Shown here piece by piece: positions 1 through 9,300 of a stretch of 23,356 bases of DNA. Source of the stretch: Pelargonium nanum (Eukaryota; Streptophyta; Magnoliopsida; Geraniales; Geraniaceae). The notes under the pieces are model-generated. The model searched no databases. It was not told the DNA's origin and was given only the letters and a program-made list of their open reading frames with translations. Every line of letters starts with the position of its first letter. Positions within the stretch are counted from its first letter, which is position 1. The stretch spans positions 1 through 23,356 of the forward strand of contig JAYMTF010001446.1 in the NCBI GenBank assembly GCA_036897485.1. The letters run 5' to 3'. The position numbers were made by a program, and so were the translations under genes.

Positions 1-1382
1 TTTAATGTAACAACGAATTTTGGTGAATGTTATTTTCTCTCTTAGATAATAATTTCTTATAGATCTTACATAATATTTTCCCATTCTCTAATTATTTATC
101 TTTTTATTTAGTATGCATGTGACTCTACTTTCTTAGGATATTGATCATATTTGTAGTGTCTTCTGTTATGTTTAATTTTTTAGATCAACTCTAATTCTAT
201 TTTAACTTTTAACTTTTAACTTGAATCAGTTAAATTGGATATCTAAGCATATTATTTGAGTCTTCATCTTAGATTCAATAACGATACATTTTTAAAATTA
301 TATAGCTTTGTCTCATACACTAATTTGTTGTCATCTCAACTTATAATATTCATATTGCAACAATTATTATGTCTATTTTAATTATTATTTGTTAAAAGTG
401 AAAAAATAGTGGTAATGTTGCATTGTATAGAACTCACACATGAGAGAGTATACTCTAAATTTACCGTAAGATATAGGATAACAATGAATCAAAGACCCGG
501 ACATCGTCGGGAGAAAAAACTAGTTTATGTTTATTTTAAGTTAACCACCGCTGAGCGTGAGAATGAGTGTTTACACCGAAAATCTGAATAATCAAGTGTA
601 TAGTGAGATAATGAGGAAGTTGATGAATATAATTCATAAATACATCTCTTACGATGAACAAAATAAAGTCACAATTAACAGTTGACGTCCTCGGCTCATC
701 GCATAGTTGGTCGATGATGGGTATGAATCCCACGGAGGGTCTCTCGGATGTTTTCATTTTTTGGGTGTCGGGTCGGTTTTGGACTTCCACTTACCTATTC
801 AGGCACAGTGGAGGTCGTTTCGAGTGTTTGGGAGCCCCCACCACCTTGACGAGCGTCCTACTATTCTACTCGATCAAGGTGGTCGTGTCTCCTGGCAAAG
901 TAGGCCTGGCCTCGCTTACCTTAAAGGCGCAAGACGGGCCTAGCCACTGCGGACAAGGCACTGCCCCAACCTCAAGATTGATGTGTCATGAAAATTATAG
1001 ATACATACACTTGCACTAGTGATAGAATGAATGTCTTACACGTACACAAACTCTTGCGAAAATTGACTAACTCAACACTGACATTGTTAGGGTTCAAATC
1101 CGTCGAACTCATACAACACTACTTCTGAATATTAGTGTCGGTCAAGCTGGTATACACAAGGGAAAAGATTCATTTGAAGTCAATCTTCACAGGCTAGATG
1201 CTAGCAAAGCGAGCAACAATAGAGAAACTTTCAGGAAGTAAACACCGAGAAGTGAAACAAAAGGCCTAACAACAGGGGGCATCCCGTTAAAGCTTTTCCC
1301 TGCTTCAAGATTTAAGGCATATCTCGTTGGAGATGTGTGAATTTCGTCAACTAGCCATCTTGATTAGGGCCGCACAATGGTT
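1..1382. other. Non-genic region, no gene recognised
   Basis: The first 650 bases are AT-rich, with no convincing coding stretch. About 690-980 is noticeably richer in GC and contains an imperfect inverted repeat (arms 841-853 and 869-882), but its short reading frames do not resemble a known protein. A tRNA B-box-like string (GGTTCAAATCC) lies at 1091-1101 without a clear partner A box. The region may be decayed repeat DNA, which I infer only from the composition change and the hairpin. Confidence 0.4.
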
Positions 1383-1649
1383 TCATTCTTGCCCCTGGTA
1401 GTCACAAGTTTGACTGCAAGAAGAACCCCTAAAGGTATGATGTGCCTGCAAAGTGCAACGAACAAAGACAATCAGTGCAAATAGTCCAAATGCAAATACA
1501 AATGTCACAAGTTGTAGAGCTTCAATCTCAAACAACTCTAGAGCTTTTTTGCTTATAGGATTGACTTGGAGCAATGAAATTCTACTTGCTCGACGAGATA
1601 TTGCATGTATTCCATCCATATTCCGCCACGAATATGGTAAATTTCTCAT
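1383..1649 (-). CDS. Possible short membrane-protein ORF or exon, unrecognised
   Basis: An 88-codon reading frame on the minus strand starts with ATG at 1649. It has a basic N-terminal third, a short polar middle (about residues 25-45) and one strongly hydrophobic stretch at about residues 46-63 that could be a membrane segment, followed by a Cys-containing tail. I do not recognise the family. It lies about 740 bp downstream of the small minus-strand ORF at 2388-2597, and the DNA between is T-rich on the minus strand, as an intron would be, so it could be a later exon of the same gene. I could not define a convincing splice acceptor. It may equally be a chance ORF. Confidence 0.2.
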   Translation of the reverse strand: MRNLPYSWRNMDGIHAISRRASRISLLQVNPISKKALELFEIEALQLVTFVFAFGLFALIVFVRCTLQAHHTFRGSSCSQTCDYQGQE

Positions 1650-2387
1650 TTTGACAGAATAGGGGGTAAGCGGGACAAGATAAGGTTCAAGAACTAGATT
1701 ACCCCTTTAACATATCTCATAGTGGGGACAACCAAGGAAGTTAGGCTTAAAGCTATAATTTTGGAATTAGCCATTCAATTCAAACATAGAGCTTGCATCT
1801 AGTCAAGTGATAGAACTGATCATAACAACCAATAGGAGGGTTGGGAAAGATTTAGGAAACCATTGTACTACTACAACAATGCTGAGGTCAATTACATGAA
1901 TAGTGTAGCAAATCTCTTTGGGATCACTGTTCTTATTCTACTCCCCGACTTCATCCTATCTAAAGTTATCCCCTCGGTAAAGCTAAGTGTTCTCGTTTTT
2001 TCCTATTGCCACTACCCAACAGGGTAAGACCGGAAAATGAGTTCTGCTATCCTACTACCCTATTAAAATCGTGCTCAAATCGCACTTCTACGAGAAGGAT
2101 TATACTTCCACTATAAGTACTAAACCCTAATTCACTTGAGTAATGGGCTACCCCAAATCTTTTCAAAACCTCCCCAAACTAGTCCAAAAATGAAAGTAGC
2201 CATAAACATTGGTGTTGCACACAAAATCCATGAAACTAATCACTCAGTGTAAACCATCCACCCATCAAAATTTCTTAATATTAACCATATTTCCAGTTCC
2301 AAACACTAATATTGCAGAAATAACCTAAACAAATAATCACAATCCAGGTACTAAATTGAAACAGTAGAGACAAAATTATAAAAAAGA

Positions 2388-2597
2388 TTACTTTTTTACA
2401 TAGGTGAGTACTGGAGGTAACTCGGGTTGGGGCTGCAACTCCGGCGCCGGCACCAGATTCGGTTCCGGGGGGTCCTCTTCGGGTTCGTCGGGGAAAGTTA
2501 GGTGGGTGATGATGAAGTCGTCGAGCTCTGGGTAAATCTCCCTCAACGTATCGAAGGCCAACCAACCAATTACACCTAAAGCCACCCTCATCGCCAT
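2388..2597 (-). CDS. Candidate small protein, hydrophobic N-terminus and acidic proline-rich tail
   Basis: This is a 69-codon frame starting at ATG 2597 with TAA at 2388-2390. I do not recognise it. Residues about 4-14 are hydrophobic (VALGVIGWLAF), then come an acidic amphipathic part (YPELDDFIITHL) and a tail rich in Pro and Glu (about residues 36-63), ending in two lysines. The stretch is GC-rich compared with the AT-rich flanks and has a protein-like composition, which is why I keep it. The last codons (ACCTATGTAAAA) could instead be a splice donor, in which case the true protein continues in an exon at lower coordinates (perhaps 1383-1649). A short organelle-targeted or membrane-anchored protein is possible, but this is a guess. 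Confidence 0.4.
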   Translation of the reverse strand: MAMRVALGVIGWLAFDTLREIYPELDDFIITHLTFPDEPEEDPPEPNLVPAPELQPQPELPPVLTYVKK

Positions 2598-3009
2598 TTT
2601 TACAGGAATCAGGAAATGCGAAAAAGCTAGCTTTAGCCAATTACTAGCTTAGGCTTCAGCGGAGAAGACGATACCTTTGAGCTCGCATGGGCTTTAAGCT
2701 CTTATTTAGAATCACTAATCTAATTAGAGTTGATAATTCAGAACTCCGGTTAGACTGTTTTTTTATTTGACTTGAAAGGACCAAACTCGATCTAAAAGAG
2801 TTGCGATGTTGAGCTTTGGGATTTAGATTTTATCTTGAGAATGTGTGGATTTGTCTGAACTAATCCACACATTTTGTTCGTAGGTGAAATTTATCTGATC
2901 CGACGAGAAGATTAGTAAATTCCCGCTGACCCACATTTTTCAATGTAAAACTTGTATTAACCCGAACCTCTACGGGTCAGGTTCGAGTTAAACCTTTCCA
3001 ACCTAAAAG

Positions 3010-3225
3010 TAGAGGTAGCAAAATTTTGGGTCGGGTCGGGTCGGATGAACCATAACCCTAACACGACCTTATAGGGTTGTGGGATTGGTTGGGTTAGGGT
3101 CGGATTTCAGTTTTAGACATAAAATGCATTGATTTTGCGGTTATACCCAACCCGATTTTTTCAGATTAATAATTGTGGACCAGAACCCGACCCTATAGGT
3201 TTCGGGTACCCTTTTGCCAGCTCTA
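3010..3225. mobile_element. MITE, hAT-like, 216 bp
   Basis: The ends are imperfect inverted repeats: TAGAGGTAGCAAAA at the left, and TAGAGCTGGCAAAA when the right end is read inwards. The flanks are CCTAAAAG (3002-3009) and CCTGGAAG (3226-3233). These match at 6 of 8 positions, both differences being A/G transitions, as expected for an aged 8-bp target-site duplication. The interior is rich in GGGTCGGGTC-type motifs seen in many plant hAT-type MITEs. There is no coding capacity. It lies between the small ORF and the 3' end of SmD1. Confidence 0.65.
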
Positions 3226-3582
3226 CCTGGAAGGCAGAAACCTTGGCTACCCGACTCTTCACATAACGACATTACTATATACACCGGAACAAAAATAGCA
3301 TTACTGTATATGCTTGCTCGCTATAGGTACTTATGGGTAACATTTTAGTAAATTATTTAGCAACCAGACTAACTTGAGTGATGTGAAAAATACAAGTGAA
3401 TTACTAACATCTTCATGAAATAATCTCGATGATCGATCAAATTAAAACACTATGGGAAAAGGGTAAAATTGAAGATCAGATAACAAGATGTCTCATTTCA
3501 AGTCCATATGACCACCCTGATAAACTCTCCTACAACACAGATCATGTTTACAAAACAAAAAATTGTAATCAGTGCAACAGAT

Positions 3583-5862
3583 CTAACGGCCTCGTCCACG
3601 CCCACGCCCACGTCCCCTGCCCCGACCTCGTCCAGCAGGCCTCCCTGATTCAGTAAAGCATGATAAAGATTAGAAAAAAGTGATATTTATGAAATTATGA
3701 AACGAAACACTAGGAGATATTTGAAATACCAGCAACTGGCTTCTTGGGCTTGACCCTGGGTGTCTCTTCAACCAGCAATGTCTCCAAATTCAAGCTGTCA
3801 GGAAGAATGTAGTAGCGAATATTGTTACCTCTCACACTCAAGTGATCCAGAGTCACGGGATTTTTCCCCTTCACTGTTAGTTTCACAGTTTTCAAGTGGG
3901 TGTTCATACTAATATCCACACCTGTAAATATTGAAGAAATTCAGTCAAATTATTGACACTTAATATGTATGCTTACATTTCCAGTTAAGATTAGAGTGAA
4001 TTTGGAAGAAAATACAATGCTACCGATAAGTTGACAGGTTTCTTCAAATTTGAATAGTTCTTTCTACATGGAATGACTATAACTACAACACAACACAAAC
4101 ATCTGTATGCAAGATATGGCAGAACTGTCAGAAGAAAGAACTGAAATGGTAGGTGAGAAGAGTGTTTGGCTATGTTGCACCAATACCGACACATTGATTT
4201 TTTACTTTAAAAAATATTTTATATATAGCAAATTATATGTATTTATGGTTTTTTTTTTTTTGAGCTCATATGTATTTATGGTTTTTAATTGTATTGAAAT
4301 TAAACTTGATAGTATGTCAAACTAAAAGTAACATAAGTTCAGCCTAAATAAACACAAATGATGTCTAACAAACAATTGATTACAATACATAGACAAAATT
4401 TAAAATAGGCCACTGAGTGTCATGTCCAATTTGAGTGCCGCACACCGACACACTATTGGAGGAGAGTGCGGCTTCATAGATGTTTAGAGTCAAAATTTTT
4501 AACTGGCTTAGCATTGCACAAGTTCTAATGGATTGGTGACAATCTATCTAGTAGCACTAAGGTCAACCACCAAATTTCTATTACTTGAAAGGTTCACCTA
4601 TAATTTTCTCACAATGGCCAATGTGATACTATTGCGAGCTTCTCAGATGCATATCCAAAGAAAACCTTAACCGAGGGTTACCTATGTAAGCTTTTGTAAA
4701 CTTTCAAAAAGGCAGTCATTTGGCTCAACAATTTCTTCCATAAAAATGAACCCCTGCTATTCCTTAAGCAGCATCACTAGCACAGAGAGACAATTTGTTG
4801 TTCAAGGATGCAGCTTAAGATGCCGACCCTGGCTTATGATTGGTGGATTCAGAAGACCACATACGTGTGTTTGTTTGTCAGGTTATTCTAAGGAAAAGAA
4901 GACTATAAGAGAAAGTTTCAGAAGTTCAAGCGACGAAAACACAACAAATCAAACAGACCTTGCTGTATGAAGCAATGTTATAAAGGGATCAGTTAAAGAT
5001 GGTAACTATGAGACAACAAGAAGAGTTCACGCCCAAATTGCAGTTCCAGGGTAATTCGGTTAATATAGGAGCACTAGGGTTAAGGAATCCAATCTAGACG
5101 CCTAAGCATCACTGAAGGCATACTAAGCAACCAGGCATCAATGAAGTGCAGACCTTAACTGAAGAGTGAACCAACAGGTTGGCAAGTTAATTCATATAGG
5201 AACCTATGATTACGGAACTTCTCAAAAACACAATTAACATTCAGGAGAAAGCAACAAAGTACCGGAAACTAAACATCAAATCCTACATGGAGATAACTAT
5301 AATCCAGAGACAAGATTTACCTTTACAAATTCATCATTATACCAGTTAAATTTTGTTTGAAAATGACTCATGTTCGGAAACCAGTACCAAATATCCAGAA
5401 GCTTAATTAACTAGCAGGCAAGTATTTTCACCAAACCAAACCGAAAGCAGAAGAACATACAATATGGGAAACAACAACCCAAGCGACCATTGATGGGACT
5501 CGCAAAATGAAAATCTGAACACAACTCTCGCACTCGGTTATTTAAATGCAAATCAAAATCCTAATCTCTACAAGGCACAATGAGTTCTAGGGGTTTTGCT
5601 AAACCCTAAAAACGATGCAGCACTTAAATTTCATATAGCAAACAGAAACAATAGAAACAGAAATGAACCTGTGATGGTGCCATGAACAACGGTTCCGTTC
5701 TTGAGCTCGATCGACACGGTCTCGTTGTTCAGCTTCATCAAAAACCTGCAAAATTTTCAAATCAAATTATCAGTACAGAGAAAAAAAAAACAAAAAAACA
5801 AAAAGAATAGCACTTGAAGAAGAAGAAGATATTGAGAAGAGAACTGACCTAACGAGCTTCAT
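3583..5862 (-). CDS. SmD1: Small nuclear ribonucleoprotein SmD1
   Basis: SmD1 is one of the seven Sm proteins that ring the Sm site of U1, U2, U4 and U5 snRNAs in the spliceosome. Coding exons on the minus strand are 5862-5849, 5745-5669, 3921-3730 and 3644-3583, all with GT-AG borders, and they join to an unbroken 114-residue protein, the normal family length. It begins [17 protein letters not shown]. The Sm1 motif spans about residues 10-45, with the RNA-contacting MN at 36-37. The Sm2 motif is [14 protein letters not shown] at 58-71. The C-terminus (99-114) is an uninterrupted Gly-Arg repeat, the target of symmetric arginine methylation in this family. Intron 2 is long (about 1.75 kb), while introns 1 and 3 are about 103 and 85 nt. 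A telo-box (AAACCCTAA, plus strand 5601-5609) lies in intron 2 close to its 5' end. The gene is divergent from the capping-enzyme gene. Confidence 0.97.
4235..4281. repeat. 14-bp direct repeats flanking a T-tract (SmD1 intron 2)
   Basis: ATATGTATTTATGG occurs at 4235-4248 and again at 4268-4281. Between them are 13 T residues followed by GAGCTC. Read on the minus strand this is direct repeat, GAGCTC, poly(A), direct repeat, which is the layout of an extremely 5'-truncated retroposed sequence with its target-site duplication. A slippage duplication would also explain it. Confidence 0.5.
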
Positions 5863-6347
5863 CTTCGAAGCTAGGGCTCGTAGAAAATCAAAGCAACGCC
5901 ACTGAAGGAGAAGCGGAAGTAGCAGAAACTGAGTTCGGATCCGAGTTAGGGCTCGAGGACGATGCTAGTACTAGTAGTAAACAATTTGAACTGAGCGAAA
6001 CGACGCCGTTTAGATCGAACTCCCCAGGGGCACTATGGTAAAATACAGCCGACGTCGGGTCCGTCTTGTCGGCTGCGATTAGGTGCGGTCTGACTGTAAT
6101 GTCGTTTCATGGCTAGACTCGCCTGAAGCCACGTCGTTTAAGCGAAGCGCGTTAGGGCTCCGATCATGGATTTAGGGAAGAATCTATATTATATTTCGCA
6201 TTGGTTCAATTGTTTCAGTTTCGTCAGACGTCAGAGTTTCTGATCCTCTCTCCGTCGCGCTCTCAATCTGTGTTGTTCCCCAAATATCCAATCCCTAGCA
6301 TCGGACCGTCAATTCAAGTCCTGAATGCAAGAACAAGGACAGTAACA
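5863..6347. promoter_or_regulatory. Divergent promoter between SmD1 and the capping-enzyme gene
   Basis: Only 485 bp separate the SmD1 start codon from the earliest plausible capping-enzyme start. The interval has no TATA box at a sensible place for either gene, as is usual for housekeeping promoters. It holds the near-palindrome AAACGACGCCGTTT (5998-6011) and two further copies of its half (GTCGTTT, 6101-6107 and 6133-6139). TAGGGCT occurs three times (near 5871, 5947 and 6153). A perfect 8-bp inverted repeat CAGCCGAC...GTCGGCTG has arms at 6046-6053 and 6068-6075. Both 5' untranslated regions must lie inside this interval. Shared regulation is inferred from the layout. Confidence 0.6.
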
Positions 6348-9300
6348 ATGGTAGATTCATCAGATTTTCAGATACTTCCTTGCTTCGGTTTCAACTACTA
6401 GTGTATTTGTTGTTGTTTTATCTGCAATTCTCTGTGTTGATTTAGCTTAGCTTGCTAGCTTCCAGTTATGGCAGAGTTTATAGATACTGTATGCGTTTAT
6501 ACATAGCTTTGCTAGCTACCTGAATCCAAAAAAAGAGTAATGGTTATTATAATTCACGTAATTTCAGTGGAACAGATATGAACATTCTGTACACATATTG
6601 CTGCCATGGCAAGTGATTAGATGAAGCTCAATTTATTCCAATTTGAGCAATTGAATGTTAGAGGATAGCTTAGGTGAAGCTTTGGATTGTTTATATTGTG
6701 GAAGTTACTGAATTCTGAGTGTTTTATGCTTTAGGCTCGAGAAGGAAGGGATTGGGATAGGGGGAATAAGAGAAAATACCCAGACTACGCCCCAGGGCCT
6801 TCCGTGCACCATCAAGGGTACAGGAACAGAGACCATGGATCAAATGGTGGGAACAACAGAAACCAAGGATCTCATGGTGGAAACTACACAAACCAAGGAT
6901 CTTATGGTGAAAATGCGTTGCCGCCTGGTGCGTTTGGAGCTCTTTGAGCAGACATCATATTTTGGTTTTAGTTTGTTCTTGATTATTACGGAGTATTTTG
7001 CGTAGCTTGTGATAATTTTCCTTCTGTTGTAGGTTGGTTGGACTGCCCTGCATATGGTGAAGAAATTGGTTCTATAATCCCTTCTAAAGTTCCACTTGGC
7101 GAATCCTTCAACCAATATATTTCTGGTGAAAAGTACACCCCGAAACAAGCTATTCATCAACAAAAACTTCTAGGGAGGGAGGTGAGTATACTGAGTATAG
7201 AATGTATTTGCTCTAATGCTGTTACTGTTCAGGTCTTGTTATATACCTAGGTTAACAAATAACATCTTGAGTATTAACTTTTTTGAATTTTCAGATTGGT
7301 TTGGTGATTGACCTTACAAACACTAATCGCTACTATTCAGTATCAGATTGGACAGATGAAGGAATCAATTATGTTAAGGTAAATATATTATGTGCTAAAT
7401 GCTCATTACATGCTGGTTGTAACTGAGTCTAATGTCTTGTTTATTTTACTTGATCCAGATAAGATGCAAGGGAAGGGATTCTGTACCTGATAGTGAGTCT
7501 ATCGATAAATTTATGAATGAGGTTAGCTTCTTCTGAAGTTGTCTAATGTTCTTGTTTTTACATTACCTCTGAAAAGGGTCTTACATACCTTTACATATCA
7601 TTTGACAGTCCTACTTTCAACCTGATAATGTCTTACCAGCTTTCCATTTTCATCTCTCTTTTTTCTGGATGTATTCTAGTGCAAATTTTTCATCTGGCAG
7701 GCAGGCTGTTGTGATGTAATACTAGAGTTTTGCAAGGAATTATAGGTGTCTTTGCAAATCAGCGAAGTTTAAGGATGACTATTGATTTTGTTGCTTGTTA
7801 TAATTCTTTGTAGGTTTCACAATTTTGTTCCAGACAAACACATCCCAAGAAGTATATTCTAGTCCACTGTACGCATGGGCATAACCGCACAGGTTATATG
7901 ATTGCTCAGTATCTCATTCGTACAGAATCAATTTCTGTCACTGAGGTAGGTACAATGTCTTGCTTGTTTCATGTTCTTTTTCTAACTGACTTTATTAAAG
8001 AAAGCTATTATCTCTTATTTATATTGGCCTTCCATTATGCAGGCAATAGATAAATTTGCCAGAGTACGTCACCCAGGAATCTACAAGCCAGATTACATTG
8101 ATGAACTATACATGTCTTTTGGTGAAAGGAAGCCTGAACATGTTGTTTGCCCCCAAACTCCAGAATGGAAGAGATCTTCTGATCTTGATTTGAACACCAA
8201 TATTGTTGCAGGTCAAGATGATGATGGAGTTGTGCATTTGCATGTATGTAGTCTCTGGAAAGAAAAAAATTATTCCCTCCTTTATTATCATTTATTTATA
8301 ATTAGGATGTCTTTTGGTAGAATTTTGTTGTTTCAAGTACTTCGCTTTGAAGCACTAAAGTGTAACTTTTTTTTTGTTTGACATACTTGTATACTAGTCC
8401 CTTTTATTGATATCATGGCCTTAAACTTGTTCTTGTCAATAAACATGCTTTATTGTGTTGCCAACATTGTTCTTGATATGTAATTTGCTCATCTAGTTAA
8501 TATTCCATTTCAGCATAGTGTGTATCACAATCACCTAGATCTCTCATGAAAAGTTCTTATGGTTCAGATGCACCATTCTGGAAATGGAGTTTTTTATTAT
8601 GTTACTTTATTATTGATATGCAGTTAATATTTTGAGATGATTGATCTGGGAATTAGTTTTCACATGAAGTAATTCATTTTATTATTTAAGTGGATGCCTA
8701 CAATTGATCCTAGTTTTCAACTTTTCATGTCTTTTCTCTCTTTGAATTTTTAAGGAGGATCTTGGGAGCAACAAAGTGATGACAAGTGATGATGTTTTGG
8801 GGGATGCAATACCTTTCAATCAGCTACGAACAATGCGACAAGTCTGCTATGACTATCTTAAGCTGAGTGTAGGGGTAGGGGCTTTGTGAATTGTTCTTCG
8901 GTTATTAAATCTCTCTGAATTTACAATAATTTGATAATATACTTTAGTATTCAGTTCTTAGATAATTGCTATTGGAATATCTCTTTTGTTGGTTTTCAGG
9001 CAAAAGGAAACCCACAATTCCCAGGGTCACATCCAGTTTCTCTTAACAGGTTTTTTTACCTATCACTTATAGTTTTCATTCTGTTCAACAATAAGTGTCT
9101 AAATTTATTTTGAAGCATCATAATTTCTGTCTCAACCTTAATTGAACTATTGTTATGTTGAACTACAGCATAAAAAAAGAAAAGAAGTATATGCATGGTG
9201 TGCTTTATACTTCAAATATAAGAGGAAGCTCCTCTGTATTATTTAGAGAAGTCATTGCTTGGGGTTGGTCATGCCTGGATATCTTCTTTGTTTTATGTGC

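Noticed and set aside
1091-1101. tRNA B-box-like string GGTTCAAATCC
   Set aside because: No A box or tRNA fold at the right spacing; too little for a SINE or tRNA call.
5231-5338. Possible box C/D snoRNA in SmD1 intron 2 (minus strand ATGATGA near 5331 and CTGA near 5243)
   Set aside because: The terminal stem is only about 5 bp and badly spaced from box C, and no C' or D' pair is evident; chance occurrence is likely.
6840-7163. A 107-codon minus-strand frame
   Set aside because: It crosses exon-intron borders of the capping enzyme and its repetitive C-terminus is only the complement of the 30-bp coding repeats.
8037-8381. A 114-codon frame continuing past capping exon 7
   Set aside because: The first 67 codons are exon 7; the rest reads into the intron after the GTATGT donor and turns into AT-rich nonsense.
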